From contig CAZLDI010000011.1 in NCBI GenBank assembly GCA_964558415.1, forward strand, positions 42,340-106,339: a stretch of DNA of 64,000 nucleotides, written 5' to 3'. Made by a program: the position numbers and the translations under genes. The notes under the pieces were generated by a model that was not told the DNA's origin, ran no database searches, and saw only the letters and a program-made list of their open reading frames with translations. This DNA is from CAZLDI01 sp964558415. Its GTDB lineage: Bacteria > Chloroflexota > Dehalococcoidia > SM23-28-2 > RBG-16-64-32. The first letter of the stretch is position 1, and each line of letters opens with the position of its first letter. This document shows, piece after piece, positions 17,078 to 24,867 of the stretch.

Positions 17078-19636
17078 CTAGACCAGCTTCTTCACGGTGG
17101 CGTAGGCTGCCGCCTCGGTGCGATTGGCACTCTGTGTCTTGGAGAGGATGTTCTTAACGTGGTTGGCCACCGTGTTCGCCGTGATGAAGAGTTCGTCGGC
17201 GATCTGGCGGTTACTTCTTCCTTTCGCGATCAGGCGAAGGACCTCCATTTCTCGCTCAGTGAGCTCGTCCGGATAGGATGAAGCGCGCACCGGCTGGGCG
17301 GCGTCGGCCGCGCGCTCCAGAAGTGTGCGAATGCCGAGGTCGGAGTTCATGGAGAGTGAACCTTGGAGGATCGACACGGCCACGCCCAAGTCGCCGACGC
17401 CTCCAGGCTGCATCGCGACATCGACCGAGGGCCAGCCCTCGCGGCCGCGGAGAACTCGCTGCGCCCACGCCTTCGTCTCGTGGTCGCTGGCCGGGTGGTG
17501 AAGCGCCAAGCCCAGCAGCTCGAGGCCTCCTGCAGCGTCCCCTTCGCGGATTAGCATCTCTCCGGCGCCCGTGATGAGCGAGAGGATCTGCGGTACGTGC
17601 TGAATGTCCGCCGCGAGCTGCAGTGTCCGTCCAAAATGCTCCCTGGCCGACGCGTAGTCCTCTCGGGCAACGGCCGCCTTCGCCATCCCAGTGAACGAGG
17701 CTGCCAGCCCGCCCTTGTCATGGATGTCCCGGTAGATGGAGATAGCCTGTTGATATAAGTCCTCAGCTTCCGCATATGACTGTTGCCGCAGGGCTACGTC
17801 GCCCAGACGCGTCAAGGCGATGGCCATACCCTCAGGGTCCGCGAACTCCGTTCTCAGGTCATAGCTGGATTGGTAATAGTGTCTCGCAGCGGCAAGATCG
17901 TCTAGTGCGCAGGCCACGTTGCCTAGTTCGATCAGAAGGTAGGCTAGGAACCAGCGATCGCCAACCCCGGTGGCGATGTCGGAGGCCCGCTGAGCATATG
18001 TCTGAGCGGCCTCATACTTGCCCTGCAGTAGGGCCGCTCGTGCCAGCACGTAGAGTGAGATCTCTTGGTTCCACGGGTTGTCCTGTGTCTCGGCTGCAAG
18101 AAGCGACTCTTCCCCGTGTCTTGCTGCTTCGGTGTACTCCCCTTTTATAGTGGCAATGACGCCGAGCACATGGCGAGGGTCGGTGGCGAATCCCGGAGAC
18201 GGCCGCGCACCGAGTCTGACGTAGATACTCTGACACCTCGCCAGGGAATTCTGCGCCTCCTCAAGCCGTCCCAGGCGGATGTAGAACCAGGCCAGCTCCA
18301 CCAGCACCCGCGCCAGCGTCAGATCCAGCTTGTCCGTGGCCGCCCACCGCCCCAGGCTCGTGGCCGCACCTTCCAACAGGGTCACCGCTTCCGCGTAGCG
18401 GGCCTTGAGCTGCCAGCACTGGCCTAGAGTGTCGACAGTCTCCATGAGCCGTTCCGTCTGGGCGTGGTCCGCGGCCCACTGCCAAGCGGCACTGATGTTG
18501 TCGAGTTCAGCTTCGATCTCGGCAGCGGCCTCTACCTGTCGGCCACCCAAGAGATCTGACGCTCGCTCACCGAGGAACCTCGAGTAGTAGGCGCAATGGG
18601 AATTGCGGGCGCGGGCCACTGCCTCCGGCGACTCCGCCAGCTTTTCGAGGGCGTATTGCCGGAGCAGTTCGTGCACCAGATAGCGGCTTTGCGTCAGCGG
18701 CTTGAGCAGCGATTTGTCCACTAGCGTTGACAACAGCCTCAGCGACGCACCAGTAACCTTTTCGGCGGCCTCGCGCCCAAACGTGCCTCGGAACACCGCC
18801 AACTCCGCGAATATGTCTCGATCCTCCTCGCTAAGATGACTCCACGATTCCTCGAACACAATGCGGACGCTGCGGTGCCGCTCGGGGACGTTGCGGAGAC
18901 TGGTATCCAGAAAATCCAAGTTGCGCTCGATCTCGGCGACGATCTCATCGCAGGACAGGACATTGATCCACGAGGCTGCCAGCTCTACAGCCAGGGGCAC
19001 CCCCTGGACGAGCCGGCAGAGGCGGGCGATCGCTGGCCAGTCGGGGGTCGGTGAGTAGCCCCGCTTAACTCGTCGGGCGCGCTCCACGAACAGCCGCATC
19101 GCGTCGTAGTTTTCGGGATCGGCAACGTCCGCGCTGTCAGGAAAGCGCATCCCCGACACGGGGAACACCCACTCCTCGCTCAGCTTCAGGGCCTCACGGG
19201 TAGTCACAATGATCTTCAGCTCCGGGGCTGCCGAGAGCATCTCGTTGAGCAGGTCAGCCGCGGCCACCAGCTGCTCGAAGTTGTCCAGCACCAGCAGCTC
19301 ATGCTTCTCACTGAGATGATTGAGCAGCTGGACCTTCGGTTCCTCCTGTCCGCGGAGGGAGAACCCTATCGAGTTGGCGATGGCGGGCACCAGGAACTCG
19401 ATTGAATCGACCGGCTGAAGGGGGACGAAATAGGTGCCGTCGGCGAAGTCGCCGACCCTCTCGCGTGCCGCTTCGACCGCCAGGCTGGTCTTCCCGCTGC
19501 CTCCTTGCCCCACCATCGTCACCAACCGGCAGTCGGGGTCGCCGAGCAGGCGCTTCAGCTCTTTCAGCTCCTCCGTCCTGCCAATGAATGGAGTCAACTG
19601 GACTGGTAAGTTGTGTGCTGACTGATCCATCGTCAT
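17078..19636 (-). CDS. LuxR-family STAND ATPase regulator with TPR repeats
   Basis: 852 residues. The N-terminal NB-ARC/AAA-type domain has FIGRTEELKELKRLL, Walker A GQGGSGKTSL, Walker B-like LLVLDNFEQL and an arginine sensor region TTREAL. A winged-helix and long TPR region follow (about residues 380-740). The C-terminal LuxR HTH has ELTEREMEVLRLIAKGRSN and NRQIADELFITANTVANHVK. Such proteins are signal-dependent transcription activators; the inducer is unknown. The likely targets are its own neighbours (the truncated methyltransferase downstream, EamA, PIG-L). No clear ribosome binding site is seen at 19636. Confidence 0.9.
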   Translation of the reverse strand: MTMDQSAHNLPVQLTPFIGRTEELKELKRLLGDPDCRLVTMVGQGGSGKTSLAVEAARERVGDFADGTYFVPLQPVDSIEFLVPAIANSIGFSLRGQEEPKVQLLNHLSEKHELLVLDNFEQLVAAADLLNEMLSAAPELKIIVTTREALKLSEEWVFPVSGMRFPDSADVADPENYDAMRLFVERARRVKRGYSPTPDWPAIARLCRLVQGVPLAVELAASWINVLSCDEIVAEIERNLDFLDTSLRNVPERHRSVRIVFEESWSHLSEEDRDIFAELAVFRGTFGREAAEKVTGASLRLLSTLVDKSLLKPLTQSRYLVHELLRQYALEKLAESPEAVARARNSHCAYYSRFLGERASDLLGGRQVEAAAEIEAELDNISAAWQWAADHAQTERLMETVDTLGQCWQLKARYAEAVTLLEGAATSLGRWAATDKLDLTLARVLVELAWFYIRLGRLEEAQNSLARCQSIYVRLGARPSPGFATDPRHVLGVIATIKGEYTEAARHGEESLLAAETQDNPWNQEISLYVLARAALLQGKYEAAQTYAQRASDIATGVGDRWFLAYLLIELGNVACALDDLAAARHYYQSSYDLRTEFADPEGMAIALTRLGDVALRQQSYAEAEDLYQQAISIYRDIHDKGGLAASFTGMAKAAVAREDYASAREHFGRTLQLAADIQHVPQILSLITGAGEMLIREGDAAGGLELLGLALHHPASDHETKAWAQRVLRGREGWPSVDVAMQPGGVGDLGVAVSILQGSLSMNSDLGIRTLLERAADAAQPVRASSYPDELTEREMEVLRLIAKGRSNRQIADELFITANTVANHVKNILSKTQSANRTEAAAYATVKKLV

Positions 19637-19878
19637 GTTGGGACAGAATGATCGACGTCCGGGAGGGGGCGCCTTGTGTGCATGATTTTACCCTGCGCTG
19701 GCTCTGCGTGTTGGCGGCGACGATTCCGATCCGGTCTCCGGAATCGAATCAGCGCCGCGTCCCAGCCGCTCGGCACCGCCGCTGGACGCTCCGTCGGCTC
19801 GATGTCCAGTACCGCTCGGGGCGGCGATAGGGTCGATGTCAATCACAACCTAGTTCATCTCATACCCTGACACTCGCC

Positions 19879-19884
19879 TATAAT
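19879..19884 (+). promoter_or_regulatory. ribD -10 box; leaderless start
   Basis: TATAAT lies exactly six bases before the ribD ATG (19891), so transcription would begin at or next to the A of ATG. No -35 match is obvious. The same box, gap and start occur in the two ribD 5' fragments. Confidence 0.7.
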
Positions 19885-19890
19885 TTGCGC

Positions 19891-21012
19891 ATGAGATCGG
19901 AGGCGATGGGGCGGGCGCTGGAGCTGGCGCGCGGGGCGACTGCGAGCACGTCGCCTAACCCGACGGTGGGCGCGGTGATTGTCGCCAACGGCGAGACCGT
20001 GGGCGAGGGCGTCACGGAGGCGCCGCCGGGGCTGCACGCTGAGGCGGTCGCGCTGCGGGAGGCGGGCGAGCGGGCGCGCGGCGCGACGATGTACGTCACG
20101 CTGGAGCCGCACGGGTTCCAAGGGAACAATCCGCCGTGCACTGACGCGATCATCGCCGCCGGGATCGCGGAGGTCAGATACGCGCTGGCGGACCCGGATG
20201 AGCGGGTGAGCGGCGCGGGGCACAGGGCGCTGGAGGCTGCGGGCGTGCGAGTCGTGGCGGGCGACGGGGCGGAGGAGTCGGCGCGCATCCTGGAGGCGTA
20301 CATCAAGCAGCGGACGACGGGGCTGCCGTTCGTGATCGCGAAGTTCGCGGCGTCGCTGGACGGGCGGATCGCGGCGGCGTCGGGAGACTCGCGGTGGGTG
20401 TCGGGGCCGGAGGCGCGGGCGTGGTCGCACGCGCTACGGACGCGCGTGGACGCGATACTGGTGGGCTCGGAGACGGTGGTGGTGGACGACCCGGAGCTGA
20501 CCGCCCGCCCGGACGGGGTGGAGGCGGAGCGGCAGCCGTTGCGGGTCGTCGTCGACACGCGCGGGCGGACGCCGCCGATGGCGCGCGTGTTCACGGGCGG
20601 CGCGAAGACGCTGGTCGCGACCGCGGAGGGTGCGCCGGCCCAGACGGGCCCGTATCGGGCCGCGTGGCGGGCGTCGCTGGAGGCGCGCGGGGCGGAGGTG
20701 CTGGCGCTGCCGCGAGAGGGGGAGCACGTCGACCTGACGGCGCTCCTGCGAGAGCTGGGGGGACGCGGCGTGCTCTCGCTGCTGGTCGAGGGCGGGGGGG
20801 TGGTGCTGGGCGGGTTCTTCGACCGCGGGCTGGTGGACAAGGTGCACGCGGTGATCGCGCCGATGATCATCGGGGCGGCGGAGGCGCCGGGCGCGGTGGC
20901 GGGGCGGGGGGCGGAGCGGATGGCAGAGGCGCTGCGGCTGCGGGAGGTGACGGTGGAGCGGCTGGGGGAGGATGTGCTGGTGACGGGGTATCCGGTGTAC
21001 GGGGGGGAGTGA
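19891..21012 (+). CDS. ribD: Bifunctional riboflavin deaminase/reductase
   Basis: 373 residues, normal for RibD. The N-terminal deaminase has SPNPTVGAVIV and HAE (49-51). The C-terminal reductase starts near PFVIAKFAASLDGRIA and has LLVEGGG. The zinc site is unusual: the family's EPC is EPH (His74) here, while the second PPC (Cys83) is kept, so zinc would be held by His49, His74 and Cys83 if it binds at all. A short GC-rich inverted repeat (GGCCCAGACGGGCCCG, about 20638) sits in frame in the reductase part. I start at ATG 19891; an in-frame TTG at 19885 is an alternative. It is the first of four rib genes scattered downstream on the same strand. Confidence 0.95.
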   Translation: MRSEAMGRALELARGATASTSPNPTVGAVIVANGETVGEGVTEAPPGLHAEAVALREAGERARGATMYVTLEPHGFQGNNPPCTDAIIAAGIAEVRYALADPDERVSGAGHRALEAAGVRVVAGDGAEESARILEAYIKQRTTGLPFVIAKFAASLDGRIAAASGDSRWVSGPEARAWSHALRTRVDAILVGSETVVVDDPELTARPDGVEAERQPLRVVVDTRGRTPPMARVFTGGAKTLVATAEGAPAQTGPYRAAWRASLEARGAEVLALPREGEHVDLTALLRELGGRGVLSLLVEGGGVVLGGFFDRGLVDKVHAVIAPMIIGAAEAPGAVAGRGAERMAEALRLREVTVERLGEDVLVTGYPVYGGE

Positions 21013-21112
21013 GCCACAGAGGGCACAGAGGATCCACTGAGGGACACAGAGGGGGAAGTGGTTTGGCCGCGGATTATCGCGCATGGATATTGTGGGCTGG
21101 GCTGCGCTTTAG

Positions 21113-21166
21113 CGCCTGGAGGAAGACGTGCTGGTGACGGGTTACCCGGTGTACGCGGCGGAATGA
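21113..21166 (+). pseudogene. ribD 3' fragment
   Basis: The 18 codons read RLEEDVLVTGYPVYAAE-stop, against RLGEDVLVTGYPVYGGE-stop at the end of intact ribD, and both are followed by GCCACAGAGGGC. The differences are mostly synonymous, which suggests the fragment came from another functional ribD allele. No upstream part of the gene is present. Confidence 0.85.
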
Positions 21167-21264
21167 GCCACAGAGGGCGCGCGAGGCCCTGATCCTCCGT
21201 GCCCCTCCGTGTCCCCGTCTCTGTGTTCTCTGTGGCTCAGTTCGGGCTGTGGTAGGGTCGCGGT

Positions 21265-21993
21265 ATGGGTGATCCGTCCGCGATCTATGCGAAGCAGGAG
21301 TATCTGACGCCGGGGGCGGCGGAGACGGTGGAGATGATCGCGGAGGTGGTGCGGCCGGGCGAGGAGACGCTGCTGCTGGACGTGGCCAGCGGGAAGGGGG
21401 AGGCGGCGTGCCACCTGGCGACGCACTACGGGTGTCGGGTGGTGGCGGTGGACCTGTTCGACCCGTTCATCCATTATGCGGCGGCGAAGGCATGGTTCTT
21501 CAACCTGCGCGACCTCGTCTCGGTCACGCGCGCGAGCGGGCGGAGGCTGCCGGTGCGGGACGGCGCGTTCGACGCGGGGTACTGCATCGGCGCGCCGTCG
21601 ATCGTGGGGCTGGCGCCGTGCCTGCGCGAGCTGGCGCGGGCGGTGCGGCCGGGCGGGTGGGTGATCGTCTCGGACGCCGTGTGGCGCGCGAAGCCGGAGG
21701 GGCCGCTGGGGCCGGAGTGGCGGTGGTGGGCGGGGGACGCGCCACAAGTGTCTATCGATGAGTACGCAGCGGTGGTGACGGACGCCGGCCTGTCCATCGA
21801 ACGCACGCACGTGCACGCTGCGAGCGCCTGGGAGGAGTACTTTCGCCCGATGCTGGAGCTGGCTCACGAGGCGAGGACGAAGCAGCCCGCCGACCCGTTC
21901 CTGGCGGACGACATCGAGTCAGCGGTGGCGCTGGATCGGCGTGCGCAGGAGATGTATGTGGACTACGCCACGTTTGTGGCGCGGAAGGGGTAG
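21265..21993 (+). CDS. Class I SAM-dependent methyltransferase
   Basis: 242 residues. Motif I is LLLDVASGKGEAACHLA, followed by an acidic strand end VVAVDLFD, motif IV in the ...GAFDAGYCIGAPS region and RAVRPGGWVIVSD as post-motif. The substrate is unknown. It follows a repeat-rich gap after the ribD 3' fragment and precedes two small membrane protein genes. Confidence 0.85.
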   Translation: MGDPSAIYAKQEYLTPGAAETVEMIAEVVRPGEETLLLDVASGKGEAACHLATHYGCRVVAVDLFDPFIHYAAAKAWFFNLRDLVSVTRASGRRLPVRDGAFDAGYCIGAPSIVGLAPCLRELARAVRPGGWVIVSDAVWRAKPEGPLGPEWRWWAGDAPQVSIDEYAAVVTDAGLSIERTHVHAASAWEEYFRPMLELAHEARTKQPADPFLADDIESAVALDRRAQEMYVDYATFVARKG

Positions 21994-22018
21994 GGGTTAG
22001 CACGGATGGCGATGCCAC

Positions 22019-22246
22019 TTGTTGGCCTCGTTCTGCTACCGGTGCTTTGACATCGTTATCCTACGGGACCGCCAAGTGCCGGAGCGACGCCGTTCGCGGT
22101 GGCTTCTGTACTCTCTGGCCATGCTTGTCCTAGCCGGGATCGCGACGATTCTGGGTTTGCGCGACGAGGACATAGTGTGGTTGGTCTTGGCGGCGCTGTA
22201 TTATGGCGTGACCGTTTGGATGTGGATAACCGCTGTTCGGCTGTGA
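22019..22246 (+). CDS. Small membrane protein, 75 residues
   Basis: Two hydrophobic helices (LLYSLAMLVLAGIATILGL and IVWLVLAALYYGVTVWMWI) after an Arg-rich loop. The only start candidates in frame are TTG codons at 22019/22022 without a good ribosome binding site. A different frame just upstream (ATG 22006, MAMPLVGLVLLPVL then stop) is also hydrophobic, so a one-base frameshift in the N-terminus is possible. It overlaps the next small gene by four bases. The family is not recognised. Confidence 0.5.
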   Translation: MLASFCYRCFDIVILRDRQVPERRRSRWLLYSLAMLVLAGIATILGLRDEDIVWLVLAALYYGVTVWMWITAVRL

Positions 22247-22443
22247 GGTATCGAGTTCATCCACTCATTATCGGCGCGATTGGCTCTTCGGCGTTCGGGA
22301 TCTTCGTCATAGTGAGTGCTATACGACAGAATCTCCATGTCGTGGAAATCGGAATTGCCGTACTATGCGTGATTGTCGGAACCGCCGTGGGCTGTTTCGT
22401 GGGTTGGCGGGTGGTGAAGGGACGGTGGCGAGACTCCGAATGA
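22243..22443 (+). CDS. Small membrane protein, 66 residues, coupled to previous gene
   Basis: GTG 22243 overlaps the preceding stop (GTGA), a typical translational coupling arrangement. Two hydrophobic helices are present (PLIIGAIGSSAFGIFVIV and IGIAVLCVIVGTAVGCFVG), ending in a basic tail. The family is not recognised. The pair may form one two-component membrane assembly. Confidence 0.5.
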   Translation: MRYRVHPLIIGAIGSSAFGIFVIVSAIRQNLHVVEIGIAVLCVIVGTAVGCFVGWRVVKGRWRDSE

Positions 22444-22536
22444 TTGCTAAACGAAGTCACGCCGCGTCTCCAATCGGGTCCACGCAGCCGCCAGTCTTGA
22501 ACGATCGAGAGGCCCAAGCCGGAAAGGGGAATCATT

Positions 22537-23052
22537 GTGGTTGTGCCCGCGCTGGTTGCGCTTCTGTATGACGCGTGGGACGACTTCGACCGTGCGTCTG
22601 ACGGGCTGGCGGCGGAGGAGGCGGTGCGGAGGGTGGATGGGGGCAGCTCGTTCGCGTGGACGGCGGCGCATCTGGCGAACCAGGTGGACGCGTGGGTTAA
22701 TGTGCGGATTCACGGGTCGCGGGCGCATCCGCTGATCAGCGAGCCGCGCTTTCGCTTCGGCGGGACGGGCGCGGCGGAGGACCGGGACGCGATCCGAGCG
22801 GGCGTGCGCGAGGTGCGCGAGACGGCGCGCTCGCACCTGGGGCGCGCGACGGAGGCGACGCTGGACGCGCGGTTGCCGTACGACGGGTCGCTGGCGCACG
22901 TGCGGCCGGTGGGGCTGACGCTGCGCTATGCGCTGTACCGGGCGATCACGCACCACTACTTCCACCTGGGCGAGATCGCGAGCAAGCGGCGGGCGATGGG
23001 GCATGATGTTGGCGATTATCCGGGCGAGCTGTCGCAGAGCCTGATGGCGTAG
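22537..23052 (+). CDS. DinB family protein
   Basis: 171 residues of the DinB/YfiT four-helix fold. Candidate metal histidines are in SSFAWTAAHLANQVDAW and ITHHYFHLGEIASKR. The family includes thiol-dependent transferases, but many members are uncharacterised. The GTG start follows AAAGGGGA. Three other genes in this window (near 22.5, 36.3 and 37.8 kb including this one) have the same fold. Confidence 0.8.
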   Translation: MVVPALVALLYDAWDDFDRASDGLAAEEAVRRVDGGSSFAWTAAHLANQVDAWVNVRIHGSRAHPLISEPRFRFGGTGAAEDRDAIRAGVREVRETARSHLGRATEATLDARLPYDGSLAHVRPVGLTLRYALYRAITHHYFHLGEIASKRRAMGHDVGDYPGELSQSLMA

Positions 23053-23093
23053 GGCAGGGCGGCGATGGCCCATTGGGTTGTGCGGGAGGGAGA

Positions 23094-23117
23094 GGGGCGG
23101 GTTTGAAACCCGCCCCT
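23094..23117. repeat. Palindromic dispersed repeat
   Basis: Inverted repeat centred on GGGTTTGAAACCC with GC-rich arms, followed by CCTACG. Copies lie at about 5105, 5345, 26175 and 26440. There is no T-run after the stem, so it is not a typical intrinsic terminator. Confidence 0.8.
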
Positions 23118-23172
23118 ACGTGGATGCCTCCTCCTTGCTCGTGGCTCCTTGCTCCTATACGCTCACTTCACC

Positions 23173-23760
23173 TTGTTCACGGGAATCATCGAGGAGGTGG
23201 GGACTGTCAACGCAGCGGATGAGGGCCGCCTCGCGATCGCCTGCGACAAGATCCGGGATGGCACGGACCTCGGCGATTCGATCGCGATCAACGGCGTGGA
23301 CCTGACCGTTGTGCGGATCGACGGCGAGTCGCTGCACTTCGACTGCATGCCGGAGACGTACCGGCGCTCAAACCTCGGCGAGCTGCGCGCCGGCGACCCG
23401 GTGAACCTGGAGCGCTCGGTGCTGCCGACGACGCGGCTCTCCGGGCATCTGGTGCGCGGGGTCGTCGAGGCGACGGGGACGCTGATGTCGCTGACGCCGG
23501 AGGGAGACGCGGTGATCGCGCGCTTCAGAGCGCCGCCGGACATCCTGCGCCACACGGTGGTCAAGGGCCCGATAACGATCGACGGCGTCTCGCTGACGGT
23601 GATCGCGAAGGATGAGGCGTCGTTCAGCGTGTCGCTGGTGCAGTTCACCCAGGAGCACACGAACCTGACGCGCAAGAGCGCCGGCGCCACCGTGAACCTG
23701 GAGAGCGACATCATCGCCCGCTACGTGGACCAATTGCTTTCGGAGCGAGGCCTGACGTAA
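23173..23760 (+). CDS. ribE: Riboflavin synthase alpha chain
   Basis: The family starts MFTGIIEEVG; here TTG at 23173 supplies that methionine, and the longer frame from 23149 is probably not used. There are two lumazine-binding repeats of ~95 residues, with MPETYRRSNLG in the first and GVSLTV in the second. In the first repeat the usual GVCLTV reads GVDLTV. It converts two 6,7-dimethyl-8-ribityllumazines to riboflavin. A TATACG box 10 bases upstream suggests a short or absent leader. It lies between the DinB gene and a TPR protein. Confidence 0.93.
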   Translation: MFTGIIEEVGTVNAADEGRLAIACDKIRDGTDLGDSIAINGVDLTVVRIDGESLHFDCMPETYRRSNLGELRAGDPVNLERSVLPTTRLSGHLVRGVVEATGTLMSLTPEGDAVIARFRAPPDILRHTVVKGPITIDGVSLTVIAKDEASFSVSLVQFTQEHTNLTRKSAGATVNLESDIIARYVDQLLSERGLT

Positions 23761-23788
23761 GGGAGTCCGTCCGGACGGACCGAACAGC

Positions 23789-24682
23789 ATGCCGTACGAG
23801 CCAAGCGACGAATTCTTCCAGCAGGCCAGGGACTGGACGAACGCGGCCGAGCGGCTGCTGGCGCGGGGACGCCTGCGGGAGGCCGTCGACGCGCTCAACC
23901 GCGCGATCGCGCTGGCGCCTGAGTTCTCGCGCTCGTACGCGCTGCGGGCGGACGCCTTCGAGCGGCTGGGGATGCAGCCGCAGGCGGAGGCGGATCGCCA
24001 GCGGGCGCAGGAGATGGGCGGCGCCTATCCCGAGCCGGAGGAGCCCGCCGCGCCCGTCGCGAAACCGCGGAAGCGCCCCGCGGCGCGCGCGCCACGAGCT
24101 TCGGCCGGGGGGCTCTCGTCCGGGCTGATCGTGTTGGTGGGCGCATTTGTGGCGCTCGCGGGGGCGACGATCGCGGGTGGACTGGCGCTGGTGGCGCTGA
24201 CGCGCGACGACACCGAGGGCGGGCCTGACACGTCCGTGCCGCCGGGGGCCGCTTCGCCGACACCGGATGGAGCGACCGCAGGCGCCACGCCGACGCCACG
24301 GGCGTCGCTGCCGCCGGGGGCGACGACCGGGAGCCCGTTCTCGCTGGCCAGCTTCGACAAGGGGATGGAGGCGAAGGGGATCGGCGTCCAGGTCGGAGGC
24401 GGCGCAGAGGGGTTCTCCGGCTTCGCGGTCGGGCCCTCAGAGGTGACGCTGATGCGGGGAGGCGGGACGGCGGAGCTGGCTGTGCTGGTGTACAAGAACA
24501 CGGACGCCCCGGCGCAGGACTGGACGCTGATGCCCGGGAGCCGGCCGGAGGCGAAGTCCGGGCGTACGTTGCCGTCGCACATCTCGATCTGGTGGAACGC
24601 GAACATGATCGTGGTGGTGCGTTCGGACAGCGGGGGGATCACGGTGGATGGGCTGGATGCGTTTCTGAACCTGGCGCCGTGA
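23789..24682 (+). CDS. TPR-containing single-pass membrane protein
   Basis: 297 residues. The N-terminal ~75 hold two TPR-like helical hairpins (RLREAVDALNRAIALAPEFS, then RSYALRADAFERLG). A Pro/Ala/Arg linker, a transmembrane helix (GLIVLVGAFVALAGATIAGG), a Thr/Pro/Ala-rich extracytoplasmic linker and a C-terminal ~110-residue domain follow. I cannot assign that domain. It lies 28 bases after ribE, so it is likely co-transcribed, but no role in riboflavin synthesis is implied. Confidence 0.7.
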   Translation: MPYEPSDEFFQQARDWTNAAERLLARGRLREAVDALNRAIALAPEFSRSYALRADAFERLGMQPQAEADRQRAQEMGGAYPEPEEPAAPVAKPRKRPAARAPRASAGGLSSGLIVLVGAFVALAGATIAGGLALVALTRDDTEGGPDTSVPPGAASPTPDGATAGATPTPRASLPPGATTGSPFSLASFDKGMEAKGIGVQVGGGAEGFSGFAVGPSEVTLMRGGGTAELAVLVYKNTDAPAQDWTLMPGSRPEAKSGRTLPSHISIWWNANMIVVVRSDSGGITVDGLDAFLNLAP

Positions 24683-24810
24683 GGCGGTGCCGAAGGCTGA
24701 GAGGGTGTTGTGGGGGGTTTGGGCGCGATCGAGACTGAAGGACAGGGCTGAAGCCGCTGTCCCTACGATGACCGCTGGCGGCGCTGACGAGATGAGCGTG
24801 ATCTGCCTGT

Positions 24811-24816
24811 TATAAT
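24811..24816 (+). promoter_or_regulatory. -10 box upstream of ribBA
   Basis: TATAAT, 51 bases before the chosen ribBA start. No good -35. The leader is too short for an FMN riboswitch and none of its conserved helices is seen. Confidence 0.45.
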
Positions 24817-24867
24817 GAACCTGCGCGTATCTGGGCTATGCGGAACGCGACAGAAGGAGGCCCGTCA

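Noticed and set aside
24690..24867. FMN riboswitch before ribBA
   Set aside because: The conserved RFN helices and AGGGU-type segments are not present and the transcript leader would be only ~45 bases.
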